Below, one piece after another: positions 41,750 through 52,091 of a stretch of DNA of 64,000 bases. Made by a program: the position numbers and the translations under genes. Below the pieces are notes generated by a model. That model was given only the letters and a program-made list of their open reading frames with translations. It was not told where the DNA came from and made no database searches. Positions within the stretch are counted from its first letter, which is position 1; each line of letters begins with the position of its first letter. Source of the stretch: Medakamo hakoo (taxonomy: Eukaryota; Chlorophyta; Trebouxiophyceae; Coccomyxaceae); NCBI GenBank assembly GCA_026636295.1, contig CP089463.1:1219263-1283262 (forward strand), written 5' to 3'.

Positions 41750-42644
41750 ATGGCCGCCGTGCTCGGCTACGCGGTGCTTGCGATTGGTCCAGGCCTGGCC
41801 CTGTTCGTCACCGCGCTGGGCCACAGCTCGTTCCTGGTGCTGGTGGCCCTGGCGAGGTGCGTTTTTTTTTGCAGGGCGGGGGGAGCGGCATTGCTGCGGC
41901 CGTGCGCGCGCACAGCCAACCTCCCTCCCGCCCTCTCTCACGCCCCGCCCCCATCACCCCGCCCCACATCCGTACAGTGCCTTTGTCTGGCTGGCCGCGC
42001 TTGTGGCGGCGTCGCTCCTGCTCCTGCCTCTCTCCCCCCTGACCTCGATCCCGGCCCGCGCCTTTGCCCTGGCCGTCACGGTCGGCGTCGAAGCGGCGAC
42101 GACGCGCGCACTCTACCGCCTGGACAGGCGCCTCCTCGCCGCCCTAACCCGAGAAGCCGCGGCCTCGCCCGGCCACCGCCCGCCCGATGGCGGGGACGCA
42201 GCCGCGCTGGCCCTGACCCACGGCCTGGCCCACGGCGGCACGCACGCCCTGCTGTTGTACCTGGCCTGGCTGCCGGTCGCCGCGGGCGGGCGCACGCTGT
42301 ACGCTGCCAGTTGTAAAACCGCGTCCCTGTTTGGCGGGGGGGCGGTGGCGGCGGCCGCGGGCGTGGCCCTGCACGCCGGCACGGCGCCCCTGGCCTTTGC
42401 CGGGTGGGACGACGGGGATGGCAGGCTGGTGGCGGCCGCGTTTGGCGCGCACGCCGCCTACGCGGCCGTGTCGCTGCTGAATCTGATTCCTGGCGGCGGG
42501 TGCGTCGTCGGCCTGGCGTTCGGCGCGGTGATAGGCGTGGGGACGTTGGTGGCCGCGTACCGCGTGGAGAAGGCGCGGGCGAGTGCGGGCGCGTGGCGGC
42601 GGCCGGCGCGGGTGGCGGTGGGTGGTGGTGGTGAGGGTGGGTAG
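41750..42644 (+). CDS. APH1: APH-1-like gamma-secretase subunit
   Basis: Two exons (41750-41856, 41978-42644), 257 aa, phase-2 intron GTGCGT...TACAG. Seven hydrophobic segments are visible, the APH-1 topology. MAAVLGYAVLAIGPGLALFV matches the family start; FVWLAALVAASLLLLPL and EAATTRALYRLDRRL (E-x-x-R-x-x-Y-like), then LALTHGLAHGGTHALLLYL with the Gly/His-rich helix, VALHAGTAPLAFAGWD, and HAAYAAVSLLNL follow. APH-1 scaffolds the intramembrane protease complex with presenilin, nicastrin and PEN-2; none of those is in this window. Similarity is by pattern and conserved His positions. Confidence 0.82.
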
Positions 42645-42749
42645 CTGTAGACGCGTCCGTCACACGAGATCTCGTGGTGGAGGCGTGCGTCGGAAGCCGC
42701 GGAGAAAGGGGCCTCCACATGTCCAAACTTTTTTCCGACACCACCACCC

Positions 42750-43265
42750 ATGGCGTCCGACAAACAGCCCCAACCGCCGTCCCTGTTCGCGCGCTTGTTG
42801 CGACCGTCCATGGACGGCCTGCCGCTGCGCGGCGCGGCCAACCCTCCCGCCCCGCCCACGCCGCCCGCCCGGCCAGCCTCGCCGCCGAGCGCAACGAGTA
42901 TGATGGCCGCGTCGCCTCCGACCGCGATTGCGACCGCGCCCGCGCCCGTTCGGGCTGCCAGATCCCCGGTCAGCCACCCTGAGATGTGCGTGCACCCAAT
43001 GCGTGGACGGGGAGGGGCGGCCGAGCCCCGGGAGTGGCGGTCCGGGGTCGCGGAACTTGGGGCGGTGGCGAGGGTTTTTTTGCTCGCGCTCCCGACCCAT
43101 CACGCCCACCACCCATCTCCATCCATCCCAACCAAAAACAGGTGTTTCAGCCCGTCGGATGTTGGCATTTGGGAAGTCCAGAAAACCAGCATGGAACGCC
43201 GCCAGTCGGGGCGGGCGGGCCTGTTCTCTTCCATTTTCGGCGGTGGGAGCAGTCCCAAAGAGTGA
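42750..43265 (+). CDS. Small hypothetical protein
   Basis: Two exons (42750-42985, 43142-43265), 119 aa, phase-2 intron (GAT|GTGCGT ... AACAG|G). The first part is Pro/Ala/Ser-rich; the second, CFSPSDVGIWEVQKTSMERR then AGLFSSIFGGGSSPKE, is more ordered and less biased. The downstream exon lacks the Ala/Pro composition of chance frames here, which supports it. No family is recognised. It converges on the tRNase Z gene. Confidence 0.55.
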   Translation: MASDKQPQPPSLFARLLRPSMDGLPLRGAANPPAPPTPPARPASPPSATSMMAASPPTAIATAPAPVRAARSPVSHPEMCVHPMRGRGGAAEPREWRSGVAELGAVARVFLLALPTHHAHHPSPSIPTKNRCFSPSDVGIWEVQKTSMERRQSGRAGLFSSIFGGGSSPKE

Positions 43266-43387
43266 TGGGAGAGTTTTTTTTCGATTCTTTTTTCGCCTGG
43301 GAAAGACAACCAAGACACGGGTGCGCGGTGTGCGTCACGCGTGCGCGTGTGTGTGCAACGCCTTGTAACATCAAAAACCATCAAAAA

Positions 43388-45768
43388 CTATGAACTGTCC
43401 CAGTCGCCGTCGTCGGCGTCGGGCGACGACCTGCCACCGCCGTCCCCTCCACCCCCGCCGCCGCCGCCACGCAACCCGACCAGCGCGGCCACCGCCGCCC
43501 GCCCGACAGCTGGAAGCCAGGCCCAGCCCGGGCCAGCCAACGGCACGACCATGCCGTCCACGGCGCCCGCCGCGCCCGCGGCTTCCCACCCGTCCGCGTC
43601 CTCGGCCGCGTCGGGCGGCGTGTCTGGGTAGCGCTGGCTGAAGTGGGTGAGGACGGTGCGCCGCGCGCCCGCATTCTTGGCCAGCGCCAGCGCGCCCGCC
43701 ACCGTCGCGTGCTTCTTGGCCGCAGCGTGGTCTTCGCGCCCAGCGCCGAACGTGGCTTCGTGGACGAGGAGGTCCGCTCCGCCTGCCGCCGCCTCAAACG
43801 CGGGGTTGGGCACGGAGTCGCCACTCACGGCCAGGCGCCACCCGTCGCACCCGTCCAGCGTCAGCGAGTGCGCGTCCGAGCAGTGGATGGCCGGCGTGTC
43901 GGTCCAGGCCGACAGGCGGAGGGCGGCCAGCACGGACGGCGGCGGGCGGCCGGCCGCGTGCGTAAACGTAAAACTCCCCGGCGGCAGCGCGCCCGCGCCC
44001 ACCAAGTCGGCCAGCCACCGCCGCACCGCGTGCGGGCCGACGACCGGGATGGGGGACGCCCGGCCGGGCCCCGCCTCCGCCAGGACGCCCGCCACGCCCA
44101 GGCAGTGGTCGGCGTGGCGGTGGGACACCCACACGGCGGCGACGGACGAGGGGGCGGCGGTCGCCCGTGCGAGCGCGCCGGCCGTGCCCTCGCCCGCGTC
44201 CAGCAGCAGGCCGCCGCCCCCAGGCCCGCCGCCGGGAGCGGGCTGGAAAAACAGGGCGGACGCGCCCCGGTGGGCTGACGGTTCGGCTGACCCCGTGCCC
44301 AGAAAGGTCAGGGTGGGCGGCGCGGGCGGCGGGCGGCCGCCGCCGCCGCCCAGGCGGGCGCGCAGGGCGGCCGCGGCGGCCGCGTTGGTGGTCGGCGCCG
44401 GGCGGGCGCGCTTTGGCGGCGGGGGCGACGCGGGCGGCGCCTCGCCGACCGCGATGCCGAGCTTGGCCAGTTCCGCGGCCGCTTCCTCGCGCACAGCCGC
44501 CGCGTCAAAGGGCGGCGGGCAGTCGGCGTCGTCGAGCGTCGGCGGGGTGGACGCGCCGCCGCGGACGCGCAGCAGCAAGCGGCCCGGGGTCAGGGGGGCG
44601 GGCACAGCCACTGCGTCGCCGGCGTCCGCTGTCCGGCCGCCTGGGAAGACGGTCGCATCCACTGCGCTCAGCTGGGCCAGCGTCCGCGCCGCCGACCGGT
44701 GGCCGACCCAGGCGGCGGGCGGGTGGGAGCGCGGAGGCAGCGCGGCCAGGATGTGGTGGGGGCATGATGGACACGAGGCCGCCAGCCCCTCCGCCCAGGC
44801 GAGGTACGGCCGCGACGCCGCCAGGCGGCCGTGCGTCAGGTGGATGACGGCCGACAGAGTGGACGCGACGACGCCGTGCACGGGGTGGCCGGCCGCGGCC
44901 TGTGACGCGGCGTCGTCGGGCGCGTCGACGATGAGGATGGTCGCCCCGCGCGCGCCGCGCACAAAGACGAGCCAGCCCCACAGGAGTGGGGAGGAGGGCG
45001 GGGGGGCCGGCACGCCACGCCCGGCCGACCGCGCGTACACTGGGTTGGAGCTGTCGGGTGGGAAGAGCTCGTAGTCCGCAGGCGGCGGCGCGGCCTGGCC
45101 GCCGCCCTGGTCTGACCCGCCGCTCCCGCCGCCGCCGCCGCCGCCGCCGTTGAGCCAGGGCGGGCGGGTCCACCCGCCCGCACCGCCCAGCGCCACGACT
45201 TGCACGACGTCGTCCGCGTACGCCAGCCCGGCCTCAACCTCGTCCACAAACACGCGCGGGTGCCGCCACGACACGATGTGGCGCAGCGCGGCGACGCACC
45301 GGGCCGCGCCGGGCGGGCCCACCACCCGCACCTCGCCGTGGCCGTCGGCCCGCAGCCGCATGAGCAGGCCGCCCAGGCCGCCGGCGCGGCGGGGGTGGGT
45401 GGACGTGGTGAAGATGGCGCGCAGGCGGGGGCCTGGGCGGACGCGGTGCTCCAGGGCCAGGCGGGCGTAGCCTTCCGGCGCGGCGAACAGGTACTGGAGT
45501 GTGGAGGGGGGGTGGGATGGAGACGAGCGGGGTGGTGGGGGGGTGAGCGCGCGCTGGCGGCGGCGGACGAGCAGTGTTCCCCTTGCCGGCCGGCCCCCGG
45601 CCTTTTGAGGCCTGCTTCCCACCCTCCGACACGGCAGCCTGCATGCGCACTGCCTCTCCCTCTTACCTGCACGCCCCGGTCCTCGCCGCCCACGGTCAGC
45701 AGCAGGGCGGGGCCGATGCCGTCGCCCGGCGCGGCGACGACGCATGCGTCAAAGCTGGACGACGCCAT
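43388..45768 (-). CDS. Long-form tRNase Z (ELAC2-type)
   Basis: Two exons (45768-45667, 45493-43388), 735 aa, phase-0 intron. It removes the 3' trailer of precursor tRNAs. Long-form proteins have an inactive N-terminal metallo-beta-lactamase half and an active C-terminal half. Here the N half has LLTVGGEDRGVQYLFAAPEGY and IFTTSTHPRRAGGLGGLL (metal ligands lost). The C half has LTFLGTGSAEPSAHRG, LLDAGEGT, WVSHRHADHCLG (HxHxDH), LAVSGDSVPNP, DLLVHEATFGAG and VLTHFSQRY. It has a Ser/Ala-rich start without a clear organelle leader. It can complement PRORP, seen at 2.8 kb, in tRNA end processing. Confidence 0.95.
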
Positions 45769-46048
45769 GTTTCGTACAGGAGGACGGACTCCTTCAAGCA
45801 CCGCTGCCTTTGTCGGCGGGCGTGGGAGGGTGTTGGCTGCTTGGGGAGGTTGTGCGACAGGGTGGCACCGCCCCGGAAGGGGCTCCGCGCTCACGGCAAC
45901 ATTGGCTAGGCGTCTCGCGTTTCGTCGGGTCGTGGCAGTGTGCCACCACCCTGCCCGCGCTCCTCTCCTCCAGGCCACAGCAAAAAACCTGTTTCGCGTC
46001 CCGCACATCACACGCTCTCTCCTCCCGCGACCGACCCCCCCCCCTCTC
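45769..46048 (-). other. Spacer between lumen protein and tRNase Z genes
   Basis: The 280 bases between two minus-strand genes hold the 3' region of the PsaN-like gene and the tRNase Z promoter. A C-run lies at 46035-46044. No gene was recognised. Confidence 0.4.
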
Positions 46049-46839
46049 TCACTCCGCCCCAGCAGCAGCAGCAGCAGACGCTTCTTTGGCCGCCGCCGCC
46101 GCGGCGGCCGCGGCCTCCTGCGCCGCTTGGATGGCCGCCGCCTCGTCCTCGCTCTTCCCCAGCAGCTTCAACAGGGCCTTGGGCGTCTTTTGCTTGCCGG
46201 ACTTTGTCGCGCCGGGGACGTAGCGCAAGCCGCCGCAGTCGCCGATGCCCAGTTCCGCCTGGCGGTAGCAGTACTTGTCGGCGATGGCCTTTTTGTTGCG
46301 GGCCGCGTTGGCGGCTGACCGCTCCTTGAGCGTGCGCAGGAGGTCGGACGACTCAAACGCCTCGTCCGCCGCGGCCAACGCCGCTTTTTGGCGGGTGGAA
46401 CCCGCGCCGCCCGCACCGGGAACGGGGGTGGGCAGGCGGTCCAGGGGCGTGGCGATGGACTCCAGGCCCAGGGCGGCTGGAAGGGGTGAGAGGGGGGGGG
46501 GGGGTGGGATAGGAGGGAGATGAAGAGAAAGCCAAAAGCGCGCGCCCAACAACGCCTGCAGCAGCACGCCCTCGTCCCGCCTGCTTGGGCAGGCGCGTCC
46601 ACCACCTCGTCCCCTCCCTGGACCTGCCAGGAATTCAAGAGGCAAAGCGGCGCGGCGCGGCTGCAGTCGAAATTCGAGTCACAAAAAAAACAAAGCTTAC
46701 CCGCTGGCCGCGGCGCGGACGCAAACACGGCCGCCAGGCCGGCGATGAGGGCCGACCGCCGGGTGGAGGCCGGTGCCTGGGAGGTGGCAGGCCGGCCGGT
46801 CGTGCTGCAGCGCACGGAGACGGGGATGGGCGCGGGCAT
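46049..46839 (-). CDS. Tat-type thylakoid lumen protein, possibly PsaN-like
   Basis: Two exons (46839-46701, 46476-46049), 188 aa, phase-1 intron GTAAGC...TCCAG. The leader is bipartite: a Ser/Thr/Arg-rich transit part, then twin arginine and hydrophobic core (STRRSALIAGLAAVFASA), the signal of the Tat-dependent lumen pathway. The mature part contains LLRTLKERSAANAARNKKAIADK, then YCYRQAELGIGDCGGLRYVP. The spacing of basic residues and Cys recalls the N-terminal half of photosystem I subunit N (PsaN), which uses the Tat route, but the match is weak and the C-terminus (poly-Ala with Glu/Lys) differs. Safest call: lumen protein of unknown role. Confidence 0.6.
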
Positions 46840-46960
46840 CGTTCCAGGACACGAGTGTTCTTTTTCCCCTGCTCGTCGGGCAAAAAAAAATGGCGAATGG
46901 CTTCAGTGTCGCCATCGGCGCAGCAGACTAGCGGCGAGGCGGGAGGGGCATGCACACACC
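46840..46960. promoter_or_regulatory. 121-bp divergent promoter, lumen protein / ZNF598-like
   Basis: The two opposite start codons are 121 bp apart. An A-run lies at about 46882-46890. No element was recognised. Confidence 0.45.
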
Positions 46961-49774
46961 ATGGCGGACGCACCACCTCCGCCTCCACCGCCGGGCATCA
47001 TCCCACCGGCGCAGCAGCAACACCGTGGCCGTGGCCGTGGCCGTGGCCGCGGCCGTGGCCGTTCCGGCGAGCGTGCGCCTGGCCGCGTGCTAGTCGTCCC
47101 CCCAGTCCCGGCCGACGCACAGCCCAGCCCTGGGCCGTCCGCACCTGCCAGCGGGCGGGACGGCCCTGGCCGTGGCCGTGGCCGGGACCGTGGGCCGTTC
47201 CAGGGTGGGCGCGGGCGCGGCGGCGAGGCCAACCACGCGCCTCACCGCGGCGACGGGCCCGCCCGCCCCGGCCGCGGCCGCGGAAATGGTCGGGGAGGCG
47301 GCGGCCGTGGCGGTCCGGACGCCGACGACCTGGAGGTGCTCACCGCTGGCCTGAACCTCGGTGGACGTGACGCTGCGCCGGCGCCTTCCTCCTCCTCCTC
47401 ATCCGACGACGAGGACGGCGGTGCGCCCGCCCGCGCCCGGTGCGCGGTCTGCCACACCTCTTCCCTGGACGCCGTCGCCGTCGGGCCGTGCAACCACAAG
47501 GCCGTGTGCGCGATGTGCGCGCTGCGCAGCCGCCTCTGCTACGGCGTCATGACGTGCGCGCTGTGCAAGGCCGGCCTGGAAGAGATGGCGATTGTGGCCG
47601 TGCCGCCGGGCGCGACGGCGGACGACGGCGGGCAGCACTCTTTGAGCGCCCTCCTCCCGGACTGGGGCGACCTCGTCGCCCGCCTGGCCAGCCTGACGGC
47701 CACGCCGACCTGGGCGCGGGGCGTGTTTGTCGACGACGCGGGAGCGGCGGCTGTGTGGGGTGGTGGTGGTGGTGGTGGTGGTGGTGACGGGCGCGACGCG
47801 CCGTGCCCACCCGCCCGCCGTCGCAGGGGCCCCCTCGCCCGCCTGGTCCCACCCCTGACCCTCTCCGGCGCGCTGCGGCTCTTGACGGGCCGCACGTGCC
47901 CGGCCTGCCCACCGTCCGCGGGCGTGAAGACGTACCCGTCCGCCAAAGCTTTAAACGCGCACGTCGCGACCGCGCACGGCGCGTGGGCCGTGTGCGGCGT
48001 GTGCGTGCGCGAAGGCCGGACTTTTACGCGCGACCTCCCCGTGTTTGCGTCGCCAGCGGCCGCGCGCGCGCACGCGGCCGAGACCCACCCAGCCTGCGAG
48101 TTCTGCCCCCGCCTGCCCCGTTTCTACGACGGCGACGCGCTGTTCGAGCACGTGCGCCACGCCCACTTCACGTGCGGCGTCTGCCACGCGTCCGGTGCGG
48201 GCCTCCACCACTTTGCCGACGGCCGGCGCCTGTTGGCCCACCTGGCGTCCGACCACCACCTGTGCACGCACCCGGTGTGTGAGGGCGGCTTTGTCGCGTT
48301 CGCCACCGCCGACGAGCTGGCCGCCCACAACCGGGCCGTGCACGAGGGGCGGGCCATGCCCCGCTTTGACCGGGCGCGGGCCCGGCCGCTGGACGTGCCG
48401 ATTGTGGTGGGGCGGGGCGGTCACCAGCGTGGCGGTGGCGGCGGCGGCGGCCTGGTCGTCATCGACGACGACGAACACCCCGGCCTGCGCGGTGGTGGCG
48501 GTGGCGGCCGTGGCGGGCGGGCGGGCGCGGCCGGCCGTGCGCCCGCGCCCGGTGGCGTCGCCGGCGGCGAAGCCTTCCCCGCCCTGCCCGCCGCCGGCCG
48601 GCCGACCATGGCGCTGCTGGGGGCGGGCACCCGGCCAGCGCCGGCGCCGCCGGCGGACCCCTTCCCTGCGCTGGGCGGGGGCGCTCCTGCCCCGGCCCTG
48701 CCCCTCCCCGCCGCCGCCGCCGGGGCCGCCGGCCCGGCCGGTACCGGCGCGGCCGCCCCAACCTCGTCGTCCGCCCGCCCGCCCCTGGTGCGCGTCACGT
48801 CCCGGTGCCCCTGCGGCCGGCGCAAGACGCACGTCGTCCTGGAGTTGGGCGGCGTCGCGCCGCCGCTGGCCTGCGACGCCGCGTGCGAGGCCGAGCGGCG
48901 CGCGGCCGCGCTGGCCGACGCGTTTGGCGTGAGCGACCGGCGGACGTACGTCCCCGTCGCGGACCGGCCCGCCCTGGCGCCGCCGCCGCCCGGCTCGACC
49001 GGCCCGCTGCGCCGGGGGGAGTACGACGGCGTCCTGCTCCACTGGGCGTGGCACCACCGCCCCGAAGCGGCCGCGCTGGAGGGCGAGTTGGCGACATTTG
49101 TGGCGGACACGGCCGCGACCCGGCGCACGCTCCCGCCCGCGCCGCAGCCGTTTCGGCAAATCGTCCACGCCCTGGCCCCACACTACGGCATTGCGTCCTC
49201 CTCCTTCGGCGAGGGCGCGCGCCGGCACGTCGAGCTGTTTAAAGTGGGCGCGAGCGGGGCGAGCGCGCCGACGCCGCTGCTGTCGGCCGCCGCCAACCGG
49301 CTGACCCAGGACGAGGTGGAGCGGCGGGCGCGCGGCGCGCGCGGCCCGGCCCTGGTCCTGGTCGACGTGTCGCCGGGCGTGGACTGGCCGGCCCTGCTGC
49401 GCCGGTGGGCGGGCGAGTTCACCGTCGAGCCGGGCGGCGTCGGGCCCGGCGGCCTGGGCAGCGCCCGCGTCCGGTTCGCTCGGCCAGGCTGCGTGGCCGA
49501 AGCGCTCGACCATTTCGGCGGCGGCGTGCGCGGCGCGTTTCGCGTCGACCGGGCGGCGACGCGCGCTGAGATGGCCGACGCCGGCGGCGGCGGGGCGGGG
49601 GAGGCGGCGCGTGCCGGCGCGGCCGCGCCGGCGGCCAGGCCGCGCCCACCGCCGCCGCAGCAGCAGCCGCGCCGTGGCCCGGCCGCGCCCGCGGCGGACT
49701 CCCGGGCCAGCGGCGGCAATTTGTGGGCGAAGCTGGAGGGCGTGGACTGGGCGGACATTGCGGACGAGGATTGA
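46961..49774 (+). CDS. ZNF598: ZNF598/Hel2-type RING ligase with an NFX1-type tail
   Basis: Single exon, 937 aa. After a Pro start and an Arg-Gly-rich (RGRGRG) region, a RING finger (about 160-205: RCAVCHTSS, GPCNHKAVCAMCALRSRLC, CALCKAGLEEM) and a row of C2H2 fingers (about 313-460: CPACPPSAGVKTYPSAKALNAHV, CEFCPRLPRFYDGDALFEHVR, CGVCHASGAGLHHF, HLCTHPVCEGGFVAFATADEL) match ZNF598/Hel2, the ubiquitin ligase that marks collided ribosomes. Then, in the same frame, comes SRCPCGRRKTHVVLELGG with CDAACEAERRAAALADAFGV (about 611-662), an R3H domain (about 707-775: TRRTLPPAPQPFRQIVHALA, then PHYGIASSSFGEGARRHVEL) and an RRM-like end, all typical of the C-terminus of NFX1. I know no such combination. 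Single-frame coding supports a real fusion. Confidence 0.85.
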   Translation: MADAPPPPPPPGIIPPAQQQHRGRGRGRGRGRGRSGERAPGRVLVVPPVPADAQPSPGPSAPASGRDGPGRGRGRDRGPFQGGRGRGGEANHAPHRGDGPARPGRGRGNGRGGGGRGGPDADDLEVLTAGLNLGGRDAAPAPSSSSSSDDEDGGAPARARCAVCHTSSLDAVAVGPCNHKAVCAMCALRSRLCYGVMTCALCKAGLEEMAIVAVPPGATADDGGQHSLSALLPDWGDLVARLASLTATPTWARGVFVDDAGAAAVWGGGGGGGGGDGRDAPCPPARRRRGPLARLVPPLTLSGALRLLTGRTCPACPPSAGVKTYPSAKALNAHVATAHGAWAVCGVCVREGRTFTRDLPVFASPAAARAHAAETHPACEFCPRLPRFYDGDALFEHVRHAHFTCGVCHASGAGLHHFADGRRLLAHLASDHHLCTHPVCEGGFVAFATADELAAHNRAVHEGRAMPRFDRARARPLDVPIVVGRGGHQRGGGGGGGLVVIDDDEHPGLRGGGGGGRGGRAGAAGRAPAPGGVAGGEAFPALPAAGRPTMALLGAGTRPAPAPPADPFPALGGGAPAPALPLPAAAAGAAGPAGTGAAAPTSSSARPPLVRVTSRCPCGRRKTHVVLELGGVAPPLACDAACEAERRAAALADAFGVSDRRTYVPVADRPALAPPPPGSTGPLRRGEYDGVLLHWAWHHRPEAAALEGELATFVADTAATRRTLPPAPQPFRQIVHALAPHYGIASSSFGEGARRHVELFKVGASGASAPTPLLSAAANRLTQDEVERRARGARGPALVLVDVSPGVDWPALLRRWAGEFTVEPGGVGPGGLGSARVRFARPGCVAEALDHFGGGVRGAFRVDRAATRAEMADAGGGGAGEAARAGAAAPAARPRPPPPQQQPRRGPAAPAADSRASGGNLWAKLEGVDWADIADED

Positions 49775-50027
49775 GAGGGGCGGTGACGGGGGGAGGGTTT
49801 TAGAAAAAGTGGGGTGGGGGTGGAAGAGGGACGAGGGCGTGGTGTGTGCAGGCGTGCGCCCGTTGTCTTTTTTTCTTTCCGCTCTCTGTCCGCGACCCGC
49901 CGCCAGGGCGGCCTGTGAGCGCGCCAAGCTCGCCTCGTCTGCAACGAGAAAACAACATCAATCACGCAACACATAAAAAGCGGACGCTCCATCCCCCCCA
50001 CCCACCCACTCTCTCTCTCTCCCTGCC
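49775..50027. other. Convergent spacer
   Basis: These 253 bases lie between the ZNF598-like and squalene synthase stops. An A-rich stretch (49948-49981) ends in ACATAAAAAG. No gene was found. Confidence 0.4.
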
Positions 50028-52091
50028 TCACGCCACGCGCACCGCCGACCCAACCGCCGCGCACCGGGACAGCAGCACCGCCAGGCCCGCCGCGCCGACC
50101 GCCGTCGCCACCGGCGTGGACGTCAGCAGGCCCTCGGCACCGACGCCTCCCGCGCCCAGCGCCGCCAGCAGGCGGGCGACCGCCCAGGCGGCCAAGAGGA
50201 GCAAGCAGGCCGACCGGATGGTCGCGGGCCAGGCGCCGCCGGCGGCGGGCAGCGGCGCGCCGGCTTTGAGGCCGAGGCCCGCGCAGCAGGCGGCGTCCAG
50301 GGCGGCACACCGTTCCAGGGTGATGGCGGCGGACGGGTCGCCGGCCGGCAGGGCGGCCGCCTCGCACTCGGCCGCCAGGCCGCGCGCGACGCGGCCAAAC
50401 GCGGCGTACACGTCGGCCATGCTGTCGCACGACAGGAACAGGGACGCCGTCTCGCCCCGCCGCATTTTGACGACGCCCCTGAACACCTGGGGGTTGTTGT
50501 AGCACAGCGCCAGCGTGCGCGCCGCCATGACTTGCGGAATGGCGCAAAACCGGAAGATGGCCGGGTCGCGGACGCGGGCCATGTAGGTGAGCGCGGGCGC
50601 GGCGTGCCGCAGCGCGTCGGTCACCATGTGGTTCAGGCACCGCACCGCCTGCGCGGCCGCGCCCGGTTCCTTGAACTCGGCGAGCGCGCCCGCGTACCGG
50701 CCCCAGATGTCGCGCGGCCAGAACATGCTGTGCGTGATGGGGGGCGGTGGTGTGTTTGGGGTGTGGGTGAGGGAAGGGGGGCAGAGCGGCGCGCCGCCTG
50801 CTCTGCGCCACGTGCGCGCCTCCCACGCTGCTCCCTCTTGCCCGCCCCCCCCCACCCCTCTCGACCGACACACGCACCGAGGCGCCGGCTCCTCCACAAT
50901 GTCTTCCAGGTAGTCGCGGATGATGTTGGTCTTTTGCAGGAACAGGCCCATGTGGTTGTTCAGCGCCTCGTCGGCCGCCAGTTCGGGGCCTTCCAGCCCC
51001 GACGCGGAAAAGAGCTGTCGAGGGTTGGGGTTGGCGTCGGGTTGGGGTTGTCGTCGTGAGGGGGGTTTTGTGTGGGTGGTGCGGGCGACGGCCTGCGCGG
51101 CTCCAGCCTGGGCACGGCTGGCTGAGTGCGGCCCTGACCTTTCGGACGCGGGGCGGTGGTCGGCGGCGTTCGGCCGCGCGCGGGCCGGCCTGAAGAGAGA
51201 GACCGACCGAGCGGGCGGGCGCGCGCGCGCCCCCCCCTCCCCAGGCGGGCTCGCGCACCCCCCTCCCTCCCTCCCTCCCTCCCACACAAAACACGCGCAC
51301 CTCGGACAAGCCAACCCCGACCAGGCCGGCCACGTAGTGGCAGTACAGGTCGTAGTCCGCCACGGTCACCACCTCCTTTTCGATGAAGTCGGCCATGCCG
51401 GCGCCCATGCGGCGGGTGATGTCGGCGATGACCGCCGCGAACTCCGGCCTGAGCGTGTTGAAGACTTCCGCGACGAACCGGTACTGTTTCATGAGGTCCA
51501 CGTACGGGCCGTACCCGCAGTCGACCGTGAAGCCGGCGTCGCCGACGCGGTCGGCAAAGGAGCGCAGCAGGGGCACTTTCGTCGCGACGGGCACCGCCAT
51601 GTCGTCCTCCACCGTGTCCAGGGCGCGCAGGACGAGGTAGAAGACGCAGACCGGGTCGCGCAGGACGGGCGGCAGCTGCTGGATGACGATGGCAAAGCTG
51701 GTGGGTGGGTGTGGGGGGTGTGTGCGTGGGGTGTGGGGTGGTGAGGGAAGGCGGGGGTGGTCGAGGCAGGGCGGGTGGGCATGGGCGGTGGTCAGCGCCG
51801 GGCGCGCGGCCGCGGCCGGCACCGACGGCCCGGCCCGCGCCCCGCGCGCTCAGGTCCACGCATTCCCGCTCCGGCCTTCACGCCCAGGACGGTAACGCCG
51901 TCCCTCCCACCCACGCACGCATCCACCCCATCTCACCTGCGCGACACCCGGTTGAGCATGCCGTAGCAAAAGGCGAGCGCTTCGCCTTGCGGCAGCGCGC
52001 GCGCGCGCCGCGCGGCCAGCGCCATCTTCACCAGGGGCACCACCTCGCCCGGGTGGGACGCCGCGTCCACCAGCTTGGCCAGGCTCGGCAT
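50028..52091 (-). CDS. SQS: Squalene synthase
   Basis: Four exons (52091-51937, 51697-51301, 51014-50878, 50727-50028), 462 aa. It joins two farnesyl diphosphates to squalene, the first committed step to sterols, on the ER membrane. Motifs: FCYGMLNRVSRSFAIVIQQL, VFYLVLRALDTVEDDM (first Asp-rich motif), YCHYVAGLVGVGLSE, then GLFLQKTNIIRDYLEDIVE (second Asp-rich motif), MFWPRDIWGRY and CYNNPQVFRGVVKMRRG. The C-terminus has one or two hydrophobic segments (SACLLLLAAWAVARLL; VATAVGAAGLAVLL) for membrane anchoring. Introns are in phases 2, 0 and 2; all GT-AG. Intron 3 is flanked by the Pro-rich EEPAPR joint. Confidence 0.96.

Noticed and set aside
49183-51822. 879-aa minus-strand ORF across ZNF598 3' part and squalene synthase
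   Set aside because: It reads through introns of squalene synthase and antisense of ZNF598; only exon 2 of squalene synthase is genuine in that frame.
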